From positions 23,901,826 through 23,965,825 of the forward strand of contig OY821791.1 in assembly GCA_963682175.1 (NCBI GenBank): a stretch of DNA of 64,000 nucleotides, in the 5' to 3' direction. Below are positions 33,448 through 45,739 of this stretch, one piece after another (position 1 is the stretch's first letter; each line of letters opens with the position of its first letter). A program made the position numbers and the translations under genes. Origin of the DNA: Triglochin maritima (lineage: Eukaryota; Streptophyta; Magnoliopsida; Alismatales; Juncaginaceae). The notes under the pieces were generated by a model, which was not told where the DNA came from, made no database searches, and was given only the letters and a program-made list of their open reading frames with translations.

Positions 33448-34677
33448 TCATCATATATAGATCATGCAAAGGGGAATATGGTCCCACAGGTCTACTAGCT
33501 AGGTCTCAATGCACATGTCATATCATGGGAACATAAGCAGTAAATGAAATCCACGCACCAACGCGCTCATAACAAACAACGCAAATACTGGGCTACAACG
33601 GTCGACCGAAAAAGGTCATACGGTCGACCGGTGGGTCGTTAAAACCGGTAATTGGTCCGAACCACAAACCAACGGTCGAACCAAGAAAAACATTGAAACG
33701 GTCGAGCAAAAGTCTCTGGACGGTCGACGGTTTAGAAGGTCTACGCCACAAAATAAATATTAAATAACACATCCCAACGCTCGAACGGCAATGGGCTTCC
33801 GGTCGACCGAAAAATAACAGGGACTTCAACATTCTACCAGGTTTATTACCGGTCGACCTAAATATGAATCGGTCGAACCACACTTAAGTTGTCTTAAGTC
33901 ATCAGTCGAACGGGATCTCAGGGCGGTCAACCGTTTAGAAGTCTACACCCCCAACCAACTTAAAACAGTATGTCCGGTCGAACTTAGTCAAAGCGGCGGT
34001 CGACCGTTTGGATGGTCAACGCCCCCAACCGACATACAACAGTGTATTCGGTCGAACGGCAAAAGGGACCCGGTCGACCGAAAACACTCAGGGCCTTCAT
34101 CTTCTCGTTCACACGAACAATCGGTCGACCACCCATGGGGTATCGTTCGACCGATTCGAGCGAGAACGCCCGAATTACACTACGACCGGTCGACCGAATT
34201 GAGCACCGGTCGACCGAATTGAGCACCGGATCTGCCATGCTATTCCGACGAGCCATTCGGCCTACCGTCGAACACTCAAACACCCACACAACCTTGGTGA
34301 GCGTAAAAGCAAGGCTTGGCATACCTTGAAAGCTTGAAGAAGCTTCCGAAGAGCAACGGTGATCCTCCACGAAAAAGAGCGTATCTCCGGCGAACTCCTC
34401 ACACGAACGTGGATCTCCACACCTTCCTTGATCTCCGGCGACCTCGACTTGCCGGCGCACCCGCAACTCCTCCTTCTTCCACCGACGAACTACAAGGGAG
34501 GGAGAGAAAGTGTTGAGGGAGAGAGTGAGATGAAAAAGAGAGGAAGGGAAATGAGAAAAGAGGAAATGAGAGGAAAATGGGATGAAATGGGTTGGGTTAG
34601 GTTTTATACTCTCACAAATAAGGGTTTAAGGTTCTTAAACCTAAATTAACCCTAATCAAAAGGATTAGGTTCTCACA

Positions 34678-34690
34678 ATCTACCCTCCTT
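34678..34690 (-). other. Polypurine tract of chromovirus-type element
   Basis: Element strand AAGGAGGGTAGAT directly before the LTR start TGTGAGAACC. Confidence 0.8.
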
Positions 34691-34837
34691 AAGGAATTTC
34701 GTCCTCGAAATTCAAGCAACCAGCAACTCCAAAGCTCCAGTTCCTTCCGACCCTTTCCCTTGCAGACGCAATAAAAACAGGAAGCAGGAAAAACAACAGC
34801 ACACCAGAACCAACCAAAATCCAAAGCATACCTCTCC

Positions 34838-35869
34838 TCAGTTGCTGCCATCCTTCGCTTCCTCAGCCTGGATAGAATAGACTCGTCCAGCTGGCCTTCC
34901 CTGCTCTGGCCTCGCAATAGGTCGACTAACAATGCCCCTGCCTGCCTCTGATGGTCCAGGTCTCCTGCTCGGCTCTCCCTGACGGTTCGGGCACTCCCTG
35001 ACGAAGTGTCCAAGCTGACCGCAACCCAAACAAGTCCCCGCGCGAAAGAAACAAGGTCATCCGGGGTGGATCCTGCTACAGCTCCTGCACACCTCAGGTC
35101 TGCGAGAGTTGCTCCCCTCAGGCTGTCGAGTGTCGCCCTCCTCAATCCTGGGCCTCTTGCCCTGACCTCCCCCAGCACTGACATCCTCTCGTCCCCTGGT
35201 CTTCGCCTGGGTCTTCCCGCCATCCACGTAGTTCTCCTGATAATCCTGATCTATAAGGGTCGCAAACTTCACTGCATCTGCCAAAGTCTGCGGCATACTG
35301 TAAGTGACGCGTGTACGGAGCTGTTTCCGAAGCCCCCGTATGAACTTCCTCGCCCGCTGCACTGGAGTCACACAGATCTCAGGACAATAACGCTCCAGAG
35401 CGTTGAACTTGCGCGTGTAAACTGCTAGTGACATCTCCCCCTGCTCAAGGCTCATAAACTCCTCTCGCTTCCCATCCTGACATGCTCTGGAAAATACTGC
35501 TCGTTGAACTCCCCGAAAAAGTCCTCCCAACTAGATGCATCACCGCCTAAGACATAAGTGGCCAGACCCACCATCCTCTCCGGAGGAACTCCTATCGCCC
35601 GAAAGATCTCCGGGATCTTGAAGACCCAATCCTCAGCAGCCTCTGTGTCACCTCTGCCATCAAAAGTAGGTGGATGCTGGCACATAAACCGATCGTGCAC
35701 CGCCCCCAGCCCCTACTGACTCCTCTTGGCCAGACTGGCGCTCCAGAAGCACGCCTAATCTCTCAACCGTCTGGTAGAACATCCGCCGCTCCTCCGCCCA
35801 GTCCGTGCCACCAGTCTCATCGCTAGTGCTACGGTCACGAGGAGGAAGTCGCGCGCGTCTCGGAGGCAT
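34838..35869 (-). pseudogene. Chromovirus-type gag (two frameshifts, one stop)
   Basis: Start ATG at 35869 (MPPRRARLPPRD). The capsid Retrotrans_gag domain runs over about 35700-35350: HPPTFDGRGDTEAAEDWVF, the WEDFFGEFNEQYFP block and the YTRKFNALERYCPE block. Frameshifts near 35690 and 35465 split it. A Lys/Arg-rich linker follows, then a first Cys-rich motif (VCRSCSRIHPG), a TGA near 35056 and, in the same frame, a good CCHC knuckle CLGCGQLGHFVREC (about 34980-35025). It ends at 34838 with a RVYSIQAEEAKDGSN tail, where chromovirus gags pass into protease; here a stop follows. Packaging role presumed; now broken. Confidence 0.87.
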
Positions 35870-35996
35870 CTAGCACCAAAATCAAAACAACAATAATCAA
35901 CAATTTGAATGCATGCACGATCTACAAAAGAAATGCATACCTCTATCCACTACTCCTAAGGGTGGTTTCTTTAGATGAGTGCACTGGAATCGACCC

Positions 35997-36008
35997 GCTC
36001 TGATACCA
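35997..36008 (-). other. Primer binding site, initiator tRNA-Met
   Basis: Plus strand GCTCTGATACCA, the complement of TGGTATCAGAGC, three bases from the LTR end at 36012. Confidence 0.88.
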
Positions 36009-36011
36009 AGT

Positions 36012-38139
36012 TGTAACATCCCCAAAAACATCGGAAAATTTAAACTTTTAAATATATGCTAATCAAAGGACATCATCCTCACACTGGGGACGCTACTCAA
36101 AGATATATATATAAAATATGGTGCTGCACCGTATACAGGAGTTGTCAAAAGAATGACTACATCAAAATACAATATACAGATATACAAGTAGTCATAATAA
36201 CCTCAAAACTGACACGAGGACCCGACTCCAAGATGCGCTCGTCCTCAGTCACCACCCAAACAGCTCCCGAAGAGGGAACCTGAAAGCAAACAACAATGTC
36301 GTGAGTCTCCCGAAGGAAACCCCGTATGCCAAACCCACCTACATGCAATGCGAAACATGACCTATCATACTAGTATTATGCCAAACATACATCATAACTG
36401 GTCATTCCCCAAACGGGTCATAAGGTCATAATAGTCATTTCCCCAACCGGGGTTCATTAGTCATAAGTCTAGTTTTGGACATCCGTAGATACCCACCGCA
36501 TGCACATGCGGTCATACGGAAAATACGCGACACACCCCCACTCGCAGCTACACTAGTCATATGGGTTCGGTGAGGGTCGCACGCACTTCCGAGTCATCAT
36601 CAGATCTGATCAGTGGTCGAAGACCACAATCCGCCAGAGTCGTCGCTCTGGTCGGTGATACTCGCCAGTCGTGCCACAGCTGGACGATCACACTCGCCGG
36701 AACAACATCGGTCGAGCACATCCGCCGGAACAACATCGGTCGGTCATCTCCGTCGCCACACAGGCTAAGGCACAGAACTCTGTTGCACAAGGGCTAACAG
36801 TCATCTCCGTCACCACACAGGCTAAGGTCATCTCCTTCGCCACAAAGGCTAAGGTCATCTCCTTCGCCACAAAGGCTAAGGTCATCTCTGTCGCCACACA
36901 GACCGACAGTCATCACATATAGATCATGCAAAGGGGAATATGGTCCCACAGGTCTACTACCTAGGTCTCAATGCACATGTCATATCATGGGAACATAAGC
37001 AGTAAATGAAATCCATGCACCAACGCGCTCATAACAAACAATGCAAATACTGGGCTACAACGGTCGACCGAAAAAGGTCATACGGTCGACCGGTGGGTCG
37101 CTAAAACCGGTAATTGGTTCGAACCACAAACCAACGGTCGAACCAAGAAAAACATTGAAACGGTCGAACAAAAGTCTCTGGATGGTCGACCGTTTAGAAG
37201 GTCTACGCCACAAAATAAATATTAAATAACACATCCCAACGGTCGAACGACAATGGGCTTCCGATCGACCGAAAAACAACAGGGACTTCAACTTTCTACC
37301 AGGTCATTACCGGTCGACCGAAATATGAATCGGTCAAACCACACTTAAGTTGTCTTAAGTCATCGGTCAAACGGGATCTCAGGGCGGTCGACCATTTAGA
37401 AGTCTACACACCCAACCGACTTAAAACAGTATGTTTGGTTGAACTTAGTCAAAGCGGCGGTCGACCGTTTGGATGGTCAACGCCCCCAACCGACATACAA
37501 CAGTGCATTCGGTCGAACGACAAAGGGGACCCGGTCGACCGAAAACACTCAGGGCCTACATCTTCTCGCTCACACGAACAATCGGTCGACCACCCATGGG
37601 GTATCGTTCGACCGATTCGAGCGAGAACGCCCGAATTACACTACGACCGGTCGACCGAATTGAGCAACGGTCGACCGAAACAGAGCAGAAAATCTGCCAC
37701 GCTATTCCGACGAGCCATTCGGCCTACCGTCGAACACTCAAACACCCACACAACCTTGGTGAGCATAAAAGCAAGGCTTGGCATACCTTGAAAGCTTGAA
37801 GAAGCTTCCGAAGAGCAACAACGATCCTCAACGAAAAAGAGCGTATCTCCGGCGAACTCCTCACACGAACGCGGATCACCACACCTTCCTTGATCTCTGG
37901 CGACCTCGACTTGCCGGCGCACCCGCAGCTCCTCCTTCTTCCACCGACGAACTACAAGGGAGGGAGAGAAAGTGTTGAGGGAGAGAGTGAGATGAAAAAG
38001 AGAAGAAGGGAAATGAGAAAAGAGGAAATGAGAGGAAAATGGGATGAAATGGGTTGGGTTAGGTTTTATACTCTCACAAATAAGGGTTTAAGGTTCTTAA
38101 ACCGAAATTAACCCTAATCAAAAGGATTAGGTTCTCACA
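36012..38139 (-). repeat. 5' LTR of chromovirus-type element (2128 bp)
   Basis: Plus strand TGTAACATCCCC to GGTTCTCACA, then CTTAA. Same layout as 32553-34677: tandem 27-bp units, then a GGTCGACC cluster (37059-37675), then a GA-rich stretch (37965-38050). Confidence 0.9.
36742..36912. repeat. 27-bp tandem repeats in LTR, about five units
   Basis: Counterpart of 33307-33447 with one additional unit (two adjacent CTCCTTCGCCACAAAGGC units). Confidence 0.8.
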
Positions 38140-38144
38140 CTTAA

Positions 38145-38283
38145 GGTTTCACAACAGGAGTTTAAGAGTCCCTAACTACGACAAACTTCCTTATACTAAC
38201 AGACAAGAATTATTCGACTCACTAGGTTCAGGGTGGGCTTCTTTATTTGTTTTAGTATTGAACCCTCTGATTACTCTACCCCA
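38145..38283. other. Unassigned host segment, part b
   Basis: 139 bases between the chromovirus-type element and the tandem copia array. No ORF or repeat recognised. The last five bases, CCCCA (38279-38283), are the left target duplication of the array. Confidence 0.5.
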
Positions 38284-40417
38284 TGAAGGGAATGTGTTCT
38301 AAAAGTTTTACTTTTAAATGTCAATTATTATGAATTGAATGAGAAATCATTTTGTTCCTTGTTTATGTTATTCGTCTTTTAGAAGTGTTAAGGAAGAGGC
38401 TCTTGGTCCTTAACCGTAGAGCTCTAAAAGATATTGGTTTACATAAAACAAAGGATAATCGCAGTCATGGTAATAAACATGGGACATTTATTACCTAGTT
38501 AAGATTGTCGTGTTGGTCATAGATCATTATAGCTCTACAAGTGAGTGACAACACGTGTACGCAAAAGAGGAAAATATTACTTTTGTATACCGAATTGACC
38601 TAACAAGTAAAATATTATAGAAATGTGTTTCTGTGTCATTAATATTTTACTGTGTCCTTGGTCCTTTGCTATGAGACTTATATCCGATCGCTTAAGGAAT
38701 GCTTAATTAGACTAGTGTCTTAAGCTATCGATAAGTGTAGTGTAAAGGCGGTAGTTGGTTAAGTATGACTTTCGTTGGAGAAGATAGTTAGTCAAAAGAT
38801 TAATGAGTTCAAATCGGTATTGAGTAATGATATTAGTGGACCCCTTGATAAAACAAAAGTTATAATGTGCACAATGTGATTTGAGTTAAGTCACATATTT
38901 ATAACTAGCTTAAACAGATCAAAAAATGAATACTAATACAAAGATGACACAATACTACTTTGTATGTTTTCTTCATATCATGAGGCAAGGGACGGACACA
39001 AGTGGTGCACTCCATCACTAAATGGATCAGGTTTTGGTTCGAGTGGAATTAAGACATCTAACTAATTGGGAACTATAATGTGTAGCTAAATACCGCTTAT
39101 AGCTTGTGATATTAAGCTCTTAATATCACTGCCAACTTAGTCTAGATTCTCCCATAGGTCACACTGCAAAAAACCGGGAAACAAGAAGCTTGATTTTTGG
39201 TTCATATGATATGTCGGGTTTCTTATAGAAAATATGACACGTGTGGTGAAGAAGTAAAATCGATTATGTTGTATATAACATAATTAGAATCATGATAAAT
39301 TCATATGAGATGCATATATTATGGGGTGAAATAATTTATTATTGCATAGGATAATATATTGCATAAGTTGTGAATTTGCTAAAACCCCAAAAGTTCAAAT
39401 TTTGTTGGAAATAAATCCAAAATTTGAAAAGGCTGAATCGGGTAAAAGTTCGGTAATCCGTTATGGTTCGGTCGACCGAAGGATCTATGGATCGGTCCAC
39501 TGAACGTGGAACAGATACTCATAATTGATTGACCGAACTTGACCAAAGTGCCTGGAACTCTGGTACGGTGTACCGAACCAGAAACGGTCGACCGAACAAT
39601 GTCAAGTTCCGATATTTTTGGTTAACCGAATGGCACTCGGTCTTAGACGAGAATTCGTCCGATCGGTTAAGGAGAATTTTTCTCCTTAAGAATCGGTCGT
39701 CCGTCTAACACTCGGTAAAGCGATCGTGACATATTCGGTTAACGGAGTGTGACTCGGTAAACCGAACCCCGATCGATTTTCTGCCTTTGATAATTAAGAG
39801 ATTAATTTGATCGATGGTTGGATAAGCTCCAAACTTGGTCAAACGTTTTTTGGATGCATGTAATGCATTATGGAATTAGTTTTTGAGGGAAAATGTCAAG
39901 AAAACATGGCTTAATAATAGCCATGATTGAGAGTAAGATTGGAGCCTATAAATAGGTCCTTATTCTCCTTAATTATGTTAGATGATTTCTAATTATTTTC
40001 TCTCCTAATTCACCACAAAAAGCCACGAAAATTCTCTTAGTTTTCTAAGTCTTTGGAAGGAGAAATCTCAGAGATTAAGGAAGGGGTTTGTAGCTAGATT
40101 CTAAGCTAGTTTGGAGATTGATTGGCTAGCTCCTTTCTCTCCAACCTTGTTTAGGGTTTCCGTGAACACTCGGAGGCATCCGGCGCAACGAGAAGCGACG
40201 ATCGTCTTCCTCAACGTCTCTGGAACATCAAGAAGTTTTAGAGAACTTCTAGGTATGAATTTCGGAGTCCCTTATGTTTGTTTTAATAAGTTTTTGAAAC
40301 TAGTTATTAAAACAAACTGATGCATGCATGAAACAAATCGTAGAAAATTGTAATTGATCCTTATTGTACATACAAATTTCGAAAATATATATGTGCAATT
40401 AAACTAGAAATTCTACA
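38284..40417 (+). repeat. LTR 1 of tandem array (2134 bp)
   Basis: TGAAGGGAATG to TTCTACA. Very close to LTR 2 (few substitutions seen). Region 39465-39780 has two exact GGTCGACC sites plus GGTTAACC, GGTAAACC and CGGTCGTCCG variants, a more eroded or different form of the palindrome array. Confidence 0.92.
39947..39954 (+). promoter_or_regulatory. Candidate LTR TATA box
   Basis: TATAAATA in GGAGCCTATAAATAGG; repeated at 47397 and 52196. Confidence 0.6.
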
Positions 40418-40418
40418 G

Positions 40419-40430
40419 TGGTATCAGAGC
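40419..40430 (+). other. Primer binding site, initiator tRNA-Met
   Basis: TGGTATCAGAGC one base after the LTR end. Confidence 0.9.
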
Positions 40431-41922
40431 TTAGGGTTCAATTTTCTAATGATTTGAAGTTATAAACAAATTTAGTTTACCATCTAGGGTTCAAACAATT
40501 CGATTTTCCCGTTTTTGGTCTTTAAATGTTTTGTTGAAATAATTCTTTGTAATAATTCGTTTTGAATGTTTTAAGTGGTTTAAAACATGCCATGTAATTA
40601 TTAGAATTATGATTTAGACATAAGTATAACTTGCAATAATTTCTTTTTAAGTATAAACGATTATTTTGCAAGAGAATCAACAAAACCGAAAAACTGCGGT
40701 TCGTCTTTCCTTTTAGGAAATTGGATGGACAGCGGTTCAAAATTAATTTTTGAACTAATGGATGGATGAAAAACATTTTTAATGGATTTCAAAATGTTTT
40801 TCAAAGAATTGTTTGGGATTCTATATGATTGATAAACTAGGTTGCATAGTTTATAGCAATATTGCGTGCATGGATGCTCGAGTTGTCTTTGCAGGAATTG
40901 TGAGTTTATATGTTCCAAATCAGCGCCTATGAATGTATGTAATTGTTATTATACAGGGGCTTAATCATATGTAAAAGCCAAATTCTCCTTTTCTATCTTT
41001 AGATAATTGCATTGCATTTGAGAGGTTTTACATAGGACTTGCACTAGTCGGTTTTTATAGAATGTGAGGAGCATGTTTATTTTCTGTAAAATCTACTTCT
41101 CCGGTGCAAGAGGAAGTCGCCACTGTAGCGCATCGATCGAGCATCGAGGATCGAGGATCAAGGATCAAAGGGAACATATAAACTCACACGATGTGGATTG
41201 TGTGAATGGTTTAATTTCTGTTTTTAATTTCTGCTATGCATGTGATGAATGTGTTGAATGTTAGGATGTGTATGAATGATAATATGCGTGATAACCTAAA
41301 ATTATGAATCACATGTTAATATATGAAATTGTCCAACAAAATTAAGAGTAATTTTCCTTCTTATTTCATCCACTAGTAGCCATTGATGGAGGGATACTCT
41401 GCTCGCCCTTAGCGGGAGATAGCTCCCTCCATCTTTGGGAATAGTGGGAGATATAATGGTTGTCTATTGTTGTGCCACAATTAAATATATGAGGTGCGTT
41501 TCACCCTAGCGAACCCCAAGTATGTTTAATTGTGAATACAATGGATAAACGTATCTCGTATCAAATGAAAATAAGTTTTCTTAACATTACCTAGAGCCCT
41601 CGCTCGGTTTTGGGAAAAAAGTTTTTCTTACGAGGATAGGTCATATTCCCTCATAATTAAAACGACAAGAATCAGAAGAGTTTGAAGATGCTAAAATTGC
41701 TAAAATTCAAAAAGGTTGTGATTAGAAATATTTTTTCTTACCTTGATATTGTGATGTATTCGATAGCCCTTAGCTAGTCTATACTAAAATTGATTGGATC
41801 TTGGATTGCTGCAATTATGGGCAAAATTTTATTTGCAGTATTTACATTTATATTCGATATATATGTATGTATTTTAGAACATAAAATTGACATTAAAATC
41901 CTGTATAATTTATTTTGTAGAA
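40431..41922 (+). other. Long leader of first internal unit
   Basis: 1.5 kb without a convincing ORF between primer site and gag. It ends TTATTTTGTAG next to the gag ATG, which would also suit a splice acceptor; speculative. The same sequence is at 47881-49374. Confidence 0.55.
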
Positions 41923-42795
41923 ATGTCTAATATCCAACCAATTGTGCGATCTATGATCGAAAAGAACACTTTGAAAAATGATGGCTCAAACTTTATGAAA
42001 TGGCAACTCAATCTTAATATCGTGTTGAGGTTTGAAAAACTATATCATATTTTGGATGGTGAATCCCAAAATTGAATGAGAAGACAACCGGTAATATGAA
42101 AAAGGCAATAGCCAAGTGGGAAAACCAAGATAACCAAGTTCACGGTCTATTGTTGGCATCCATGAGTGACTCGCTTCAAGCGAAATACTTGGATTCAAAA
42201 CCCAAGAAGACCATGGAAGCTTTAACAAAGATGTTCATGGATAGTGCCCGAAAGGAGCGCTATAAGACCACCATCGCACTCACAAGGTGCTACATGGCGG
42301 AGGGAAAATCGGTATCCATGCATTTTCTCACGATGCAAGGATACCTTGAGAAATTGTCGAAGCTCTCTTCTCCAATGCTCGAGGACATTGCCGAAGATCT
42401 AATTCTTGGCTCTCTAGCCCCGCCCATTAAGGACTTTGTGATGCACTATCATGTGCGTGAAAAAGGGGTGAGTCTTGAGGAGCTTCAAAACGCTCTCAAA
42501 ACGGCAGAAGTTGACATGGGCAAGGGTCGGGACAATCAGGTCCTAACCGTCCATGAGAGGAGCAAAAAGATCGACAAAAGTAAAGGCAAATTTACCAAAG
42601 ATACGTCAATCAAGAGCAAGGGAGTAGGAGGTGCTCATAGGAGTGCCTCAAAGGGGGGAAATCTTTCAAATCTCCATCTCCCAACACGGAGTGCTTTCAC
42701 TGCGGTGAAAAGGGAGACATCCGACCTAACTGCCCCAAGTACAAGGAAGACCTTGAAAATGGAATGATTGAACGTAGGCGCCCGAGAAACACCGT
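41923..42795 (+). pseudogene. Copia gag, first unit (frameshifted)
   Basis: ATG at 41923. Blocks: FMKWQLNLNIVLRFEKLYHI, then after a frameshift near 42065 a UBN2-type gag (YLDSKPKKTMEALTKMF, MHFLTMQGYLEKLSKL, EDLILGSLAPPIKDFV) to about 42560. A Lys-rich linker follows; then, in another frame, the knuckle region (about 42690-42732) reads CFHCGEKGDIRPNC: the zinc-binding His is Asp. The second unit has the same change. Gag would form the particle shell and bind RNA; this copy cannot. Confidence 0.82.
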
Positions 42796-45728
42796 AGGTA
42801 TGTTTATTATTGAGATAAATTTAATCACCTTTGTCCTTGATTTGGTAAAGGTTACCGGATCTTGTGCTCACATAATTTTTATGTGCAGCTATTGAAGGAT
42901 AGGAAGGAACTCGTGGAGAACGAGATGATATTGAAGATCGGAAATAGTACAAGCATAGTTGCGATTGTACAAGGTTCTATGGAACTTCAATAGTCTAGTG
43001 ATTTAAATTTATGCTTTGAAGAATGTTTATTATATGCCTTCGATTAGCAAGAACTATTCTGTATCATGTTATGGATATGGATAACTTAATATATATTTCT
43101 AATTCTTGCTTGTGTATATCGAATAATGGAATTCTCCATGCAAATACATTCGTTTGGAATGACTTCTATTTGCTTGAAATGAATAATAAACAAACTCAAA
43201 CAAACAATAACAAGAAGGAACTAAGATAACTCACATGAATGATACACTCTTGTAACACTATCGGATTGGTCAAGTAAATGACCAAGAGACCTTTCAAGAA
43301 GAAAGGAATGAAAATGAATGACTAAATTGGATATGATACATGCTAATGTATGTGGTCCGATAAGCACAAGTACAAGAGACGGTTTAAGGTACTTCATTTT
43401 GTTCACGGAAAACTATAGTCATCATGGCTATATTTGTCTAATGAGAAACAAAAGTGAATTCTTTGACAAGTTCAAGGAATTCAAGGATGAAGTAGTGAAC
43501 CGACTCAACGAGAATATCGAGTCTCTACGAAAGGTTCGTAGGGGTGAGTGCTTAGGATACCTAATTTGACTCATTCCAAAAGTAAGAAAATGATATTGCT
43601 CGACATGGTTCAACAATGATAAGTCAATCTAAATTGCCTATTTACTTTTAGAATTATGAACTAAAAGTAATAATCAACTCACTAAATAATGTTCCATCCA
43701 AATCCGTGGAGAAAATAGTTTGTGAGCTATGGAGTTGAAAGACACCTAAGCTCAACTTTCTCAAGATTTGGGGTTGTGAGGTCCACGTCAAGAAATTGAT
43801 GTCTACCAAGCTTCAACCAAAAGCGGATGAGTGCTTCTTCATAGGTTGTCCTCGTATGACAAGAGGATACTACTTTTGGTGTATCGTCTCCAATCGAAAG
43901 ATTGTAGAGAGAGATATAGTTTTTCTAGAATTTCTGGAAAAAAAAAGAAAAGTAGTGGGAGTGGAGTTAAGCTTGGAAACTCAAGATACTCTACAAGATC
44001 ATGATGTGAATGTTGCATTCAAAATCATGAAGGCCCAACCGAGATTCATTTGGTTAGTGGGAGCATGAGCGAGAGATCCTTACAAGAAATTGTGAGAGAA
44101 TCTCAATCGTCCCCACCTGGTGTACGTTCGAGAGTCGAACATGAACCTATTCTTCAAGAAATTGTGGAAGAAGTTCAAGAGACACGAGAAGAACCAAAAG
44201 AATAGAGAAGGTCGACGAGGGAAAGGAAGAAACCCAATAAGTATGTGGGACTTCATGAGATCGTGGTACAAGATACCAAAGATCTCTCGACTTTCCAAGA
44301 AGCAATGGAAAGGGAAGACTCCAAACTATGGCTTAAGGCCATGAAATCCAAAATAGAATCCATGTATAACAATCAAGTATGGAATTTGATTTGCCTTCCT
44401 CAAGAGAAAATGTCATTTAGTATAAATGAACTTTTAGGAGGAAGATAGACATGGATAGTAACTTGACAACCTACAAAGCAAGGCTTGTAGCAAAAGTTAT
44501 ACTCAAATTCAAGAAATTGACTTTGATGAAATTTTTGAGAGGTTGCCATGTAAAAATCTATTCGGATTAAGCTCACTATTACCGCATTTCGCAATTGTGA
44601 AATATGGAAGGTGGATATCAAAATGGCGTTCCTTAATGGGAACTTGGAGGAGGATATGTACATGGTACAACCTCAAGGTTTTGATGATCCAAAGAATAGC
44701 GAGAAGATATGCAAGTTTCAAAGATCCAGTTATGGATTGAAGCAAGCATCGAGGAGTTGGAACAAACGCTTTGATGAAGAGGTGAAGAAGATTCACTTCA
44801 TTCAAAGTAAAGGAAAACCTTGTTTATACAAGGAGATTAGTGGGAGTCATGTAGTATTTCTGATCTTATATGTCTATGACATATTGCTCATGAGCAATCA
44901 CATACCTTTGCATTAGCAAATGAGCAATTTCATTGAAATCTGTATGTTCAATGAAAAGAAATGGATGAGGCTCAATACATTTTGAGAATCAAGATACATT
45001 GAGATACATCCCGTAGACTCATTGGCTTCAGTCAACGTACATACACTAACAAGGTCTTGGAAAAGTTCAGGGTGAACAATTCCGATATGGATAATGTGCC
45101 AATAAGTATGAGTATAGGTGTGCAACTCAAGAAGTCTCAACGTGCTCAATCACGCAAAGACTTGGAGTACATGAAGGTATCCCTTATGCTTCGGGAAGAG
45201 GAAGGACCATGTACACAATGACTTGCACAAGACTCGATATCTCGTATGCTCTAAACGTGACGAGTAGTCACCAATCCAACGCAAGTCCTAATCATAGGAT
45301 TGTGGTCAAGAATATTCTGAAGTACCTTAACCGAACTAAAGATAAGGTTCTTGTTTATGGAAGACAAAGGAGAAAATAGCCGAGGGCTATTTGATGCAAT
45401 TCTCATAGGCATTCTTGACAATAGGAGGTTGGAATGATGATGCGTCATCATTATCTGAGGTGGAGGTATGAGCTAGTGTAGTTAGGAGTAATATCACTAC
45501 ATCTAACTCAACCACCAACGAAAGACAAAATAAATAAATGGGTGGACACAACAGCGACACAACTGATCCATTCAACAAACCTTCATACCGAGCTAAGAGA
45601 CGAAATATATTTCGAGTCCATGGATCCGAGGACCCATGTGGATTGGCTTGATAGGTGATTAGAGAAGGTTACCCTAGTTATTAATGTTTTGTACATTGAG
45701 AATGTATGAGAAAGAAAACTTTGATAAC
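42796..45728 (+). pseudogene. Copia pol, first unit (protease to RNase H, decayed)
   Basis: Order: protease remnant (about 42810-43010); GAG-pre-integrase; integrase (DMIHANVCGPIS at about 43330-43370, YFILFTENYSHHGYI, LMSTKLQPKADECFFIG at about 43800); RT (IKMAFLNGNLEEDMYM at about 44615-44660, YGLKQASRSWNKRF at about 44730-44770); RNase H traces to 45600. The RT box is Tyr-Val-Tyr-Asp at 44869-44880. Stops and frameshifts in every domain. The copy at 3790-6086 shares the RT change. Confidence 0.8.
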
Positions 45729-45739
45729 AAGTTGGAGAT
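45729..45739 (+). other. Polypurine tract of copia, first unit
   Basis: AAGTTGGAGAT directly before the LTR start TGAAGGGAATG. Confidence 0.75.

Larger units (their letters stand above)
32553..34677 (-). repeat. 3' LTR of chromovirus-type element (2125 bp)
   Basis: Plus strand TGTAACATCCCC to GGTTCTCACA. It differs from 36012-38139 by scattered substitutions, a longer TA microsatellite and one tandem unit fewer. Nine exact GGTCGACC sites lie between 33600 and 34215. ORFs shared by both LTRs (for example 33126-33362) follow the repeat structure and are not genes. Confidence 0.9.
32553..38139 (-). mobile_element. Gag-only chromovirus-type Ty3 element
   Basis: Complete 5587 bp element: LTRs 32553-34677 and 36012-38139, target duplication CTTAA (32548-32552 and 38140-38144), initiator-Met primer site and polypurine tract. 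The internal region is only about 1.33 kb and encodes gag alone; protease, RT, RNase H and the chromodomain integrase are absent. The sequence just before the polypurine tract (reverse complement of TTTCGTCCTCGAAATTC) is the conserved 3' block of plant chromoviruses. This is a second gag-only family in the window, unrelated to the one at 12850. Confidence 0.9.

Noticed and set aside
33597..34215. CRISPR-like array of palindromic repeats
   Set aside because: Spacing and spacers are irregular, repeats are 8-10 bases, the sequence is eukaryotic and the repeats sit inside an LTR.
41887..42075. Host gene start upstream of the copia gag
   Set aside because: It is the gag N-terminus itself, repeated at 49375 in the second unit.
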